Positions 27,441 to 41,075 of a stretch of DNA of 64,000 nucleotides are shown piece by piece (the first letter of the stretch is position 1; each line of letters opens with the position of its first letter). Position numbers and translations under genes: made by a program. Below the pieces are notes generated by a model. It did no database searches. It was not told the DNA's origin and saw nothing but the letters and a program-made list of their open reading frames with translations. The stretch is from assembly GCA_920105625.2 (NCBI GenBank), contig OV050031.1:52036205-52100204 (forward strand). Direction: 5' to 3'. The DNA is from Clusia tigrina. Its lineage: Eukaryota; Arthropoda; Insecta; Diptera; Clusiidae.

Positions 27441-30410
27441 TTTCAACATTGAAATGCTGTAACTTTTTACTGGTGCATCATAGGACCTTGAAATTTTGTG
27501 ACAATAATGTACTATTATCAATTTGAAATATCGTATAATAGAGCTGATTTTGAGTAAAAAATGAAACACTGATGCAACTTAAAAATACACTATTTTTTAT
27601 ACTGTGCGTAATATAACTATCAATGTTTGCAACATTGAAATGCTGTAAATTTTTACTGGTGCTTCATAAAAACTTGAAATTTTGTGACAATAAAGTACCA
27701 TTGTCAATTTGAGATATCGGCACAACAGTGCTACCCTTGAGTAAAAATTGAAACACTAATGCAACTTCAAAATTCACTAACTTTTATACTGTGCGTAATA
27801 TAATTATCAAAGTTTGCAACATTGAAATGCTGTAACTTTTTACTGGTGCGTCATAAGACCTTTAAATTTTGTGACAATAAAGTACTATTGTCAATTTAAA
27901 ATATCGGTATAACAGTGATACCTTTGAATAAAAAATGAAACACTGATGCAACTTAAAAATACACTAAATTTTACACTGTGCGTAATGTAACTATCAAAGT
28001 TTGCAACATTGAAATGCTGTAAATTTTTACTGGTGCCTCATAAAAACTTGAAATTTTGTGATAACAAAGTACTATTGTCAATTTAAAATATCGGTATAAC
28101 AGTGCTACGTTTAAGTAAAAAGTGAAACACTGATGCAACTTCAAAGTTCACTAAATTTTATACTGTGCGTAATGTAACTATCAGAGTTTGCAACATTGAA
28201 ATGCTGTAACTTTTTACTGGTGCGTCATAACACCTAGAAATTTTGTGACAATAATGTACTATTGTCAATTTGAAATATCGCTATAACAATGCTACCTTTG
28301 AGTAAAAAATTAAATACTGATGCAACTTCAAAATTCACTAACTTTTATACTGTGCGTAATATAACTATCAAAAGTTCCAACATTGCATTGCTGTAACTTT
28401 TTACTGGAGTGTCATAAGACCTTGAAATTTTATGACAATAAACTACTATTGTCAATTTAAAATACCGGTATGACAGTGATACCTTTGAATAAAAAATGAA
28501 ACACTGATGCAACTTCAAAATTCACTAACTTTTATACTGTGCGTATCATAGCTATCAAAGTTTGCAATATTGAAATGCTGTAACTTTTTACTGGAGCGTC
28601 ATAATACCTTCAAATTTTGTGACCATAAAGTACTAATGTCAATTTAAAAGATCGGTATAACAGTGCTACCTTTGAGTAAAAAATGAAACACTGATGGAAC
28701 TTCAAAATTCACTGAATTTTATACTGTGCGTAATGTAACTATCAAAGTTTGCAACATTGAAATGCTGTAACTTTTTACTGGTGCATCATAAGACCTTGAA
28801 ATTTTGATACAATAATGTACTATTATCAATTTGAAATATCGTATAATTTTGAGTAAAAAATGAAACACTGATGCAACTTAAAAGTTCACTATTTTTTATA
28901 CTGTGCGTAATCTAACTATCAGGGCTTGCAACATTGAAATGCTGTAACTTATTACTTGTTTGTCATAAGACCTAGACATTTTGTGACAATAATGTACTAT
29001 TGTCAATTTGAAATATCGCTATAACAGTGCTACCTTTGAGTAAAAAATTAAATACTGATGCAACTTCAAAATTCACTAATTTTATCCTGTGCGTAATATA
29101 ACTATCAAAAGTTCCAAAATTGCATTGCTGTAACTTTTTACTGAAGTGTCATAAGACCTTTAAATTTTGTGACAATAAAGTACTATTGTCAATTTAAAAT
29201 ATCGGTATAACAGTGATACCCTTGAATAAAAAATGAAACACTGATGCAACTTAAAAATACACTAAATTTTATACTGTGCGTAATGTAACTATCAAAGTTT
29301 GCAACATTGAAATGCTGTAACTTTTTACTGGTGCATCATAAGACCTTGAAATTTTGTGACAATAATGTAATATTATCAATTTGAAATATCGTATAATAGA
29401 GCTGATTTTGAGTAAAAAATGAAACACTGATGCAACTTAAAAATTCACAATTTTGTATACTGTGCGTAATATAACTATCAAAGTTTGCAACATTGAAATG
29501 CTGTAAATTTTTACTGCTGCTTCATAAAAACTTGAAATTTTGTGACAATAAAGTACCATTGTCAATTTGAGATATCGGCTCAACAGTGCTACCCTTGAGT
29601 AAAAATTGAAACACTAATGCAACTTCAAAATTCACTTTGATACTGTGCGTAATATAATTATCAAAGTTTGCAACATTGAAATGCTGTAACTTTTTGCTGG
29701 TGCGTCTTAAGAGCTTGAAATTTTGTGACAATAATGTACTATTGTCAATTGGAAATATCGCTATAACAGTGCTACCTTTGAGTAAAAAATGAAATACTGA
29801 TGCAACTTCAAAATTCACTAACTTTTATACTGTGCGTAATATAACTATCAAACTTTGCAATATTGCAATGCTGTAACTTTTTACTAGTGCTTCATAAAAA
29901 CTTGAAATTTTTTGACAATAAAGTACCATTGTAAATTTGAGATATCGGCATAACAGTGTTACCCTTGAGTAAAAATTTAAACACTAATGCAACTTCAAAA
30001 TTCACTAACTTTTATACTGTGCCTAATATAATTATCAAAGTTTGCAACATTGAAATGCTGTAACTTTTTGCTGGTGCGTCTTAAGAGCTTGAAATTTTGT
30101 GACAATAATGTACTATTGTCAATTTGAAATATCGCTATAACAGTGCTAGCTTTAAGTAAAAAATACTGATGCAACTTCAAAATTCACTAACTTTTATACT
30201 GTGCGTAATATAACTATCAAACTTTGCAATATTGCAATGCTGTAACCTTTTACTGGAGTATCATAAGACCTTTAAATTTTGTGACAATAAAGTACCATTG
30301 TCAATTTAAAATATCGGTATAACAGTGATACATTTGAATAAAAAATGAAACACTGATGCAACTTAAAAATACAATAAATTTTATGCTGTGCGTAATGTAC
30401 CTATCAGAGT
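27441..30410 (+). repeat. ~3 kb tandem segmental duplication, copy 1
   Basis: Offset to copy 2 is 2970 bp at the start (27481/30451, 27621/30591) and 3157 bp from about 27850/31010 to the end, because copy 2 has one additional monomer. Private variants shared by both copies include gcgtatcatagctatc (28536), ttttgtgaccataaag (about 28616), attttgatacaataatg (about 28801), a deletion giving tcgtataattttgag (about 28848) and tttactgctgcttc (about 29514). Only scattered single-base differences are seen. Confidence 0.85.
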
Positions 30411-33400
30411 TTGCAACATTGAAATGCTGTAACTTTTTACTGGTGCATCATAGGACCTTGAAATTTTGTGACAATAATGTACTATTATCAATTTGAAATA
30501 TCGTATAATAGAGCTGATTTTGAGTAAAAAATGAAACACTGATGCAACTTAAAAATACACTATTTTTTATACTGTGCGTAATATAACTATCAATGTTTGC
30601 AACATTGAAATGCTGTAAATTTTTACTGGTGCTTCATAAAAACTTGAAATTTTGTGACAATAATGTACCATTGTCAATTTGAGATATCGGCACAACAGTG
30701 CTACCCTTGAGTAAAAATTGAAACACTAATGCAACTTCAAAATTCACTAACTTTTATACTGTGCGTAATATAATTATCAAAGTTTGCAACATTGAAATGC
30801 TGTAACTTTTTACTGGTGCGTCATAAGACCTAGAAATTTTGTGACAATAATGTACAATTGTCAATTTGAAATATCGCTATAACAGTGCTACCTTTGAGTA
30901 AAAAATTAAATACTGATGCAACTTCAAAATTCACTAACTTTTATACTGTGCGTAATATAACTATCAAACTTTGCAATATTGCAATGCTGTAACTTTTTAC
31001 TGGAGTGTCATAAGACCTTTAAATTTTGTGACAATAAAGTACTATTGTCAATTTAAAATATCGGTATAACAGTGATACCTTTGAATAAAAAATGAAACAC
31101 TGATGCAACTTAAAAATACACTAAATTTTATACTGTGCGTAATGTAAATATCAAAGTTTGCAACATTGCAATGCTGTAAATTTTTACTGGTGCCTCATAA
31201 AAACTTGAAATTTTGTGATAACAAAGTACTATTGTCAATTTAAAATATCGGTATAACAGTGCTACGTTTAAGTAAAAAGTGAAACACTGATGCAACTTCA
31301 AAGTTCACTAAATTTTATACTGTGCGTAATGTAACTATCAGAGTTTGCAACATTGAAATGCTGTAACTTTTTACTGGTGCGTCATAACACCTAGAAATTT
31401 TGTGACAATAATGTACTATTGTCAATTTGAAATATCGCTATAACAATGCTACCTTTGAGTAAAAAATTAAATACTGATGCAACTAAAAAATTCACTAACT
31501 TTTATACTGTGCGTAATATAACTATCAAAAGTTCCAACATTGCATTGCTGTAACTTTTTACTGGAGTGTCATAAGACCTTGAAATTTTATGACAATAAAC
31601 TACTATTGTCAATTTAAAATACCGGTATAACAGTGATACCTTTGAATAAAAAATGAAACACTGATGCAACTTCAAAATTCACTAACTTTTATACTGTGCG
31701 TATCATAGCTATCAAAGTTTGCAATATTGAAATGCTGTAACTTTTTACTGGAGCGTCATAATACCTTCAAATTTTGTGACCATAAAGTACTAATGTCAAT
31801 TTAAAAGATCGGTATAACAGTGCTACCTTTGAGTAAAAAATGAAACACTGATGGAACTTCAAAATTCACTAAATTTTATACTGTGCGTAATGTAACTATC
31901 AAAGTTTGCAACATTGAAATGCTGTAACTTTTTACTGGTGCATCATAAGACCTTGAAATTTTGATACAATAATGTACTATTATCAATTTGAAATATCGTA
32001 TAATTTTGAGTAAAAAATGAAACACTGATGCAACTTAAAAGTTCACTATTTTTTATACTGTGCGTAATCTAACTATCAGAGTTTGCAACATTGAAATGCT
32101 GTAACTTATTACTGGTTTGTCATAAGACCTAGACATTTTGTGACAATAATGTACTATTGTCAATTTGAAATATCGCTATAACAGTGCTACCTTTGAGTAA
32201 AAAATTAAATACTGATGCAACTTCAAAATTCACTAATTTTATACTGTGCGTAATATAACTATCAAAAGTTCCAACATTGCATTGCTGTAACTTTTTACTG
32301 GAGTGTCATAAGACCTTTAAATTTTGTGACAATAAAGTACTATTGTCAATTTAAAATATCGGTATAACAGTGATACCCTTGAATAAAAAATGAAACACTG
32401 ATGCAACTTAAAAATACACTAAATTTTATACTGTGCGTAATGTAACTATCAAAGTTTGCAACATTGAAATGCTGTAACTTTTTACTGGTGCATCATAAGA
32501 CCTTGAAATTTTGTGACAATAATGTAATATTATCAATTTGAAATATCGTATAATAGAGCTGATTTTGAGTAAAAAATGAAACACTGATGCAACTTAAAAA
32601 TTCACAATTTTGTATACTGTGCGTAATATAACTATCAAAGTTTGCAACATTGAAATGCTGTAAATTTTTACTGCTGCTTCATAAAAACTTGAAATTTTGT
32701 GACAATAAAGTACCATTGTCAATTTGAGATATCGGCTCAACAGTGCTACCCTTGAGTAAAAATTGAAACACTAATGCAACTTCAAAATTCACTTTGATAC
32801 TGTGCGTAATATAATTATCAAAGTTTGCAACATTGAAATGCTGTAACTTTTTGCTGGTGCGTCTTAAGAGCTTGAAATTTTGTGACAATAATGTACTATT
32901 GTCAATTGGAAATATCGCTATAACAGTGCTACCTTTGAGTAAAAAATGAAATACTGATGCAACTTCAAAATTCACTAACTTTTATACTGTGCGTAATATA
33001 ACTATCAAACTTTGCAATATTGCAATGCTGTAACTTTTTACTGGTGCTTCATAAAAACTTGAAATTTTTTGACAATAAAGTACCATTGTAAATTTGAGAT
33101 ATCGGCATAACAGTGTTACCCTTGAGTAAAAATTTAAACACTAATGCAACTTCAAAATTCACTAACTTTTATACTGTGCCTAATATAATTATCAAAGTTT
33201 GCAACATTGAAATGCTGTAACTTTTTGCTGGTGCGTCTTAAGAGCTTGAAATTTTGTGACAATAATGTACTATTGTCAATTTGAAATATCGCTATAACAG
33301 TGCTAGCTTTAAGTAAAAAATACTGATGCAACTTCAAAATTCACTAACTTTTATACTGTGCGTAATATAACTATCAAACTTTGCAATATTGCAATGCTGT

Positions 33401-33590
33401 AACTTTTTACTGGAGTATCATAAGACCTTTAAATTTTGTGACAATAAAGTACCATTGTCAATTTAAAATATCGGTATAACAGTGATACCTTTGAATAAAA
33501 AATGAAACACTGATGCAACTTAAAAATACAATAAATTTTATGCTGTGCGTAATGTACCTATCAGAGTTTGCAACATTGAAATGCTGTAAC
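30411..33590 (+). repeat. ~3 kb tandem segmental duplication, copy 2
   Basis: Second copy of the preceding block, about 17 monomers. Differences from copy 1 noted: ataccggtataacag against ataccggtatgacag, cactaaatttt against cactgaatttt, tttatactgtgcg against tttatcctgtgcg, and gagtttgc...attactgg against gggcttgc...attacttg. It also carries one extra monomer, roughly 30827-31013, of the gacctagaaattttgtgaca type. The right edge is set where tgcatcataagacc (copy 2) replaces tgcatcataggacc (copy 1). Confidence 0.8.
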
Positions 33591-36500
33591 TTTTTACTGG
33601 TGCATCATAAGACCTTGAAATTTTGTGACAATAATGTACTATTATCAATTTGAATTATCGTATAATAGAGCTGATTTTGAGTAAAAAATGAAACACTGAT
33701 GCTACTTAAAACTTCACTATTTTTTATACTGTGCGTAATATAACTATCAAAGTTTGCAACATTGAAATGCTGTAAATTTTTACTGGTGCCTCATAAGAAC
33801 TTGAAATTTTGTGACAACAAAGTACTATTGTCAATTTAAAATATCGGTATAGCAGTGCTACGTTTGAGTAAGAAGTGAAACACTGATGCAACTTCAAAGT
33901 TCACTAAATTTTAAACTGTGCGTAATGTAACTATCAGAATTTACAACATTGAAATGCTGTAACTTTTTACTGGTGCATCATAAGACCTAGAAATTTTGTG
34001 ACAATAATGTACTATTGTCAATTTGAAATATCGCTATAACAGTGCTACCTTTGAGTAAAAAATTAAATTGTGATGCAACTTCAAATTTCACTAACTTTTT
34101 ACTGTGCGTAATATAACTATCAAAGTTTGCAACATTGAAATGCTGTAAATTTTTACTGGTGCCTCATAAAAACCTGAAATTTTGTGACAATAAAGTACTA
34201 TTGTCAATTTAAAATATCGGTATAACAGTGCTACGTTTGAGTAAAAAGTGAAACACTGATGCAACTTCAAAGTTCACTAAATTTTACACTGTGCGTAATG
34301 TAACTATCAGAGTTTGCAACATTGAAATGCTGTAACTTTTTACTGGTGCGTCATAAGACCTAGAAATTTTGTGACAATAATGTGCTTTTGTCAATTTGAA
34401 ATATCGCTATAACAGTGCTACCTTTGAGCAAATAATTAAATACTGATGCAACTTCAAAATTCACTAACTTTTATACTGTGGGTAATATAACTATCAAAGT
34501 TTGCAACATTGCATTGCTGTAACTTTTTACTGGTGCTTCATAAAAACTTGAAATTTTTTGACAATAAAGTACCATTGTCAATTTGAGATATCGGCATAAC
34601 AGTGCTACCCTTGAGTAAAAATTTAAACACTAATGCAACTTCAAAATTCACTAACTTTTATACTGTGCGTAATATAACTATCAAAGTTTGCAATATTGAA
34701 ATGCTGTAACTTTTTACTGGAGTGTCATAAGACCTTGAACTTTTATGACAATAAACTACTATTGTCAATTTAAAATATCGGTATAACAGTGCTACGTTTG
34801 AGTAAAAAGTGAAACACTGATGCAACTTCAAAGTTCACTAAATTTTACACTGTGCGTAATGTAACTATCAGAGTTTGCAACATTGAAATGCTGTAACATT
34901 TTACTGGTGCGTCATAAGACCTAGAAATTTTGTGACAATAAAGTACTATTGGCAATTTTAAATATCGGTAAAACAGTGCTACCTTTGAGTAAATAATTAA
35001 ATACTGATGATACTTCAAAATTCACTAACTTTTATACTGTGCGTAATATAATTATCAAAATTTGCAACATTGAAATGCTGTAACTTTTTGCTGGTGCGTC
35101 TTAAGAGCTTGAAATTTTGTGAAAATAATGTACTATTGTCAATTTGAAATATCGCTATAACAGTGCTACCTTTGAGTAAATAATTAAATACTGATGCAAC
35201 TTCAAAACTCACCAACTTTTATACTGTGGGTAATATAACTATCAAAGTTTGCAACATTGCATTGCTGTAACTTTTTACTGGTGCTTCATAAAAACTTGAC
35301 ATTTTTTGACAATAAAGTACCATTGTCAATTTGAGATATCGGCATAACAGTGCTACCCTTGAGTAAAAATTTAAACACTAATGCAACTTCAAAATTCACT
35401 AACTTTTATACTGTGCGTAATATAACTATCAAAGTTTGCAATATTGAAATGCTGTAACTTTTTACTGGAGTGTCATTAGACCTTGAAATTTTATGACAAT
35501 AAACTACTATTGTCAATTTAAAATATCGGTATAACAGTGCTACGTTTGAGTAAAAAGTGAAACACTGATGCAACTTCAAAGTTCACTAAATTTTATACTG
35601 TGCGTAATCTAACTATCAGAGTTTGCAACATTGAAATGCTGTAACTTTTTACTGGTTCGTCATAGGACCTAGAAATTTTGTGACAATAATGTGCTTTTGT
35701 CAATTTGAAATATCGTTATAACAGTGCTACCTTTGAGTAAATAATTAAATACTGATGCAACTTCAAAATTAACTAACTTTTATACTGTGCGTAATATAAC
35801 TATCAAAGTTTGCAATACTGAAATGCTGTAAATTTTTACTGGTGCCTCATAAAAACTTGAAATTTTTTTACAACAAAGTACTATTGTCATTTTAAAATAT
35901 CGGTATAACAGTGCTACGTTTGAGTAAAAAGTGAAACACTGATGCAACTTCAAAGTTCACTAAATTTTATACTGTGCGTAATGTAACTATCAGAATTTGC
36001 AACATTGAAATGCTGTAACTTTTTACTGGTGCGTCATAAGACCTAGAAATTTTGTGACAATAATGTACTATTGTCAATTTGAAATATCGCTATAACAGTG
36101 CTACCTTTGAGTAAAAAATTAAATACTGATGCAACTTCAAAATTCACTAACTTTTATACTGTGGGTAATATAACTATCAAAGTTTGCAAAACTTCATTGC
36201 ATTGCTGTAACTTTTTACTGGTGCTTCATAAAAACTAGAAATTTTGTGACAATAAAGTACTATTGTCAATTTGAGATATCAGCATAACAGTGCTACCTTT
36301 GAGTAAAAAATGAAAGACTAATGCAACCTCAAAATTCACTAACTTTTATACTGTGCGTAATATAATTATCAAAGTTTGCAACATTGAAATGCTGTAACTT
36401 TTTGCTGGTGCGTCTTAAGAGCTTGAAATTTTGTGACAATAATGTACTATTGTCAATTTGAAATATCGCTATAATAGTGCTACCTTTGAGTAAAAAATGA

Positions 36501-36694
36501 AATACTGATGCAACTTCAAAATTCACTAACTTTTATACTGTGCATAATATAACTATCAAAGTTTGCAATATTGCAATGCTGTAACCTTTTACTGGAGTGT
36601 CATAAGACCTTTAAATTTTGTGACAATAAAGTACTATTGTCAATTTAAAATATCTGTATAACAGTGATACCTTTGAATAAAAAATGAAACACTG
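33591..36694 (+). repeat. Zone 4b: mosaic block
   Basis: About 17 monomers. Parts match other zone 4 segments: the tatagcagtgctacgtttga monomer followed by the aatgtaactatcagaattta/g monomer (about 33843) recurs at about 41131 (offset about 7288), and the ctttgagcaaataattaaat monomer at 34422 has a match at 26051 (offset about 8371). The gcaaaacttcattgcattg insertion variant is at 36187. No gene or unique sequence is seen. Confidence 0.7.
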
Positions 36695-37903
36695 ATGCAA
36701 CTTCAAAATTCACTAACTTTTATACTGTGCGTAACATAGCTATCAAAGTTTGCAATATTGAAATGCTGTAACTTTTTACTGGAGCGTCATAATACCTTCA
36801 AATTTTGTGACCATAAAGTACTATTGTCAATTTAAAAGATCGGTATAACAGTGCTACCTTTGAGTAAAAAATGAAACACTGATGGAACTTCAAAATTCAC
36901 TAAATTCTATACTGTGCGTAATGTAACTATCAAAGTTTGCAACATTGAAATGCTGTAACTTTTTACTGGTGCATCATAAGACCTTCAAATTTTGTGACAA
37001 TAATGTACTATTATCAATTTGAAAAATCGTATAATAGAGCTGATTTTGAGTAAAAAATTAAACACTGATGCAACTTAAAAGTTCACTATTTTTTATACTG
37101 TGCGTAATATAACTATCAAAGTTTGCAACATTGAAATGATGTAAATTTTTACTGGTGCCTCCTAAAAACATGAAATTTTGTGACAATAAAGTACTATTGT
37201 CAATTTAAAATATCGGTAAAACAGTGCTACGTTTGAGTAAAAAGTGAAACACTGATGCAACTTCAAAGTTCACTAAATTTTATATTATGCGTAATCTAAC
37301 TATCAGAGTTTGCAACATTGAAATGCTGTAACTTTTGAATGGTTTGTCATAAGACCTAGGCATTTTGTGACAATAATGTACTATTGTTAATTTGAAATAT
37401 CGCTATAACAGTGCTACCTTTCAGTAAAAAATTAAATACTGATGCAACTTCAAAATTCACTAACTTTTATACTGTGCGTAATATAACTATCAAAAGTTCC
37501 AACATTGCATTGCTGTAACTTTTTACTGGAGTGTCATAAGACCTTTAAATTTTGTGACAATAAAGTACTATTGTCAATTTAAAATATCGGTATAACAGTG
37601 ATACCCTTGAATAAAAAATGAAACACTGATGCAACTTAAAAATACACTAAATTTTATACTGTGCGTAATGTAACTATCAAAGTTTGCAACATTGAAATGC
37701 TGTAACTTTTTACTGGTGCATCATAAGACCTTGAAATTTTGTGACAATAATGTAATATTATCAATTTGAAATATCGTATAATAGAGCTGAATTTGAGTAA
37801 AAAATGAAACACTGATGCAACTTAAAAATTCACTATTTTTTATACTGTGCGTAATATAACTATCAAAGTTTGCAACATTGAAATGCTGTAAATTTTTACT
37901 GGT
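36695..37903 (+). repeat. 1.2 kb block, copy repeated at +3172
   Basis: Marked by gcgtaacatagctatc (36731), ttttgtgaccataaag, tactggtgcctcctaaaaac and acttttgaatggtttgtcat (37331). The same ordered set occurs at 39867-41075, offset 3172 bp at 36731/39903 and 37331/40503. A related block, with gtatcatagctatc in place of gtaacatagctatc, lies in both copies of the 27-33 kb duplication, so four copies of the block exist in zone 4. Confidence 0.8.
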
Positions 37904-39866
37904 GCTTCATAAAAACTTGAAATTTTGTGACAAGAAAGTACCATTGTCAAATTGAGATATCGGCACAACAGTGCTACCCTTGAGTAAAAATTGAAACACT
38001 AATGCAACTTCAAAATTCACTAACTTTGATACTGTGCGTAATATAATTATCAAAGTTTGCAACATTGAAATGCTGTAACTTTTTGCTGGTGCGTCTTAAG
38101 AGCTTGCAATTTTGTGACAATAATGTACTATTGTCAATTTGAAATATCGCTATAACAGTGCTACCTTTGAGTAAAAAATGAAATACTGATGCAACTTCAA
38201 AATTCACTAACTTTTATACTGTGCGTAATATAACTATCAAACTTTGCAATATTGCAATGCTGTAACTTTTTACTGGTGCTTCATAAAAACTTGAAATTTT
38301 TTTACAATAAAGTACCATTGTCAATTTGAGATATCGGCATAACAGTGCTACCCTTGAATAAAAATTTAAACACTAATGCAACTTCAAAATTCACTAACTT
38401 TTATACTGTGCGTAATATAATTATCAAAGTTTGCAACATTGAAATGCTGTAACTTTTTGCTGGTGCGTCTTAAGAGCTTGAAATTTTGTGACAATAATGT
38501 ACCATTGTCAATTTGAAATATCGCTATAACAGTGCTAGCTTTGAGTAAAAAATACTGATGCAACTTCAAAATTCACTAACTTTTATACTGTGCGTAATAT
38601 AACTATCAAACTTTGCAATATTGCAATGCTGTAACTTTTTACTGAAGTGTCATAAGACCTTTAAATTTTGTGACAATAAAGTACCATTGTCAATTTAAAA
38701 TATCGGTATAACAGTGATACCTTTGAATAAAAAATGAAACACTGATGCAACTTAAAAATACAATAAATTTTATACTGTGCGTAATGTAACTATCAGAGTT
38801 TGCAACATTGAAATGCTGTAACTTTTTACTGGTGCATCATAAGACCTTGAAATTTTGTGACAATAATGTACTATTGTCAATTTGAAATATCGCTATAACA
38901 GTGCTAACTTTGAGTAAAAAATTAAATACTGATGCAACTTCAAAATTCACTAACTTTTATACTGTGGGTAATATAACTATCAAAGTTTGCAACATTGCAT
39001 TGCTATAACTTTTTACTGGTGCTTCATAAAAACTTGAAATTTTTTGACAATAAAGTACCATTGTCAATTTGAGATATCGGCATAACAGTGCTACCCTTGA
39101 GTAAAAATTTAAACACTAATGCAACTTCAAAATTCACTAACTTTTATACTGTGCGTAATATAACTATCAAAGTTTGCAATATTGAAATGCTGTAACTTTT
39201 TACTGGAGTGTCATAAGACCTTGAAATTTTATGACAATAAACTACTATTGTCAATTTAAAATATCGGTATAACAGTGCTACGTTTGAGTAAAAAGTGAAA
39301 CACTGATGCAACTTCAAAGTTCACTAAATTTTATACTGTGCGTAATCTAACTATCAGAGTTTGCAACATTGAAATGCTGTAACCTTTTACTGGTGCGTCT
39401 TAAGAGCTAGAAATTTTGTGACAATAATGTACTATTGTCAATTTGAAATATCGCAATAACAGTGCTACCTTTGAGTAAAAAATTAAATACTGATGCAACT
39501 TCAAAATTAACTAACTTTTATACTGTGTGTAATATAACTATCAAAGTTTGCAATACTGAAATGCTGTAAATTTTTACTGGTGCCTCATAAAAACTTGAAA
39601 TTTTTTTACAACAAAGTACTATTGTCATTTTAAAATATCGGTATAACAGTGCTACGTTTGAGTAAAAAGTGAAACACTGATGCAACTTCAAAGTTCACTA
39701 AATTTTATACTGTGCCTAATGTAACTATCAGAATTTGCAACATTGAATTGCTGTAACATTTTACTGGTGCGTCATAAGACCTAGAAATTTTGTGACAATA
39801 ATGTACTATTGTCAATTTGAAATATCGCTATAACAGTGCTACCTTTGAGTAAAAAATTAAATACTG
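37904..39866 (+). repeat. Zone 4c: mosaic block
   Basis: About 10-11 monomers of the zone 4 subtypes, including two cttaagagcttg-type monomers (38091, 38464) and one cttaagagctag variant (39406). The 38.0-38.6 kb part parallels 29.5-30.2 and 32.7-33.3 kb. No gene or unique sequence is seen. Confidence 0.65.
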
Positions 39867-41075
39867 ATGCAACTTCAAAATTCACTAACTTTTATACTGT
39901 GCGTAACATAGCTATCAAAGTTTGCAATATTGAAATGCTGTAACTTTTTACTGGAGCGTCATAATACCTTCAAATTTTGTGACCATAAAGTACTATTGTC
40001 AATTTAAAAGATCGGTATAACAGTGCTACTTTTGAGTAAAAAATGAAACACTGATGGAACTTCAAAATTCACTAAATTTTATACTGTGCGTAATGTAACT
40101 ATCAAAGTTTGCAACATTGAAATGCTGTAACTTTTTACTGGTGCATCATAAGACCTTCAAATTTTGTGACAATAATGTACTATTATCAATTTGAAATATC
40201 GTATAATAGAGCTGATTTTGAGTAAAAAATTAAACACTGATGCAACTTAAAAGTTCACTATTTTTTATACTGTGCGTAATATAACTATCAAAGTTTGCAA
40301 CATTGAAATGATGTAAATTTTTACTGGTGCCTCCTAAAAACATGAAATTTTGTGACAATAAAGTACTATTGTCAATTTAAAATATCGGTAAAACAGTGCT
40401 ACGTTTGAGTAAAAAGTGAAACACTGATGCAACTTCAAAGTTCACTAAATTTTATACTGTGCGTAATCTAACTATCAGAGTTTGCAACATTGAAATGTTG
40501 TAACTTTTGAATGGTTTGTCATAAGACCTAGGCATTTTGTGACAATAATGTACTATTGTTAATTTGAAATATCGCTATAACAGTGCTACCTTTGAGTAAA
40601 AAATTAAATACTGATGCAACTTCAAAATTCACTAACTTTTATACTGTGCGTAATATAACTATCAAAAGTTCCAACATTGCATTGCTGTAACTTTTTACTG
40701 GAGTGTCATAAGACCTTTAAATTTTGTGACAATAAAGTACTATTGTCAATTTAAAATATCGGTATAACAGTGATACCCTTGAATAAAAAATGAAACACTG
40801 ATGCAACTTAAAAATACACTAAATTTTATACTGTGCGTAATGTAACTATCAAAGTTTGCAACATTGAAATGCTGTAACTTTTTACTGGTGCATCATAAGA
40901 CCTTGAAATTTTGTGACAATAATGTAATATTATCAATTTGAAATATCGTATAATAGAGCTGATTTTGAGTAAAAAATGAAACACTGATGCAACTTAAAAA
41001 TTCACTATTTTTTATACTGTGCGTAATATAACTATCAAAGTTTGCAACATTGAAATGCTGTAAATTTTTACTGGT
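39867..41075 (+). repeat. 1.2 kb block, second copy (+3172)
   Basis: Match to 36695-37903 at an offset of 3172 bp with few differences (for example gtaacatagc, acttttgaatgg and cctcctaaaaacatg are all shared). The match ends near 41075, where the sequence switches to a segment resembling 33.79-34.7 kb (offset about 7288), so the right edge is a junction between two different source blocks. Confidence 0.8.

Noticed and set aside
29522..29818. Minus-strand open frame of 98 codons, repeated identically at 32679-32975
   Set aside because: It consists only of satellite monomers read on the reverse strand. The exact repeat reflects the ~3 kb tandem duplication, not selection on a protein. It has no recognisable domain, and related frames elsewhere are cut at varied places.
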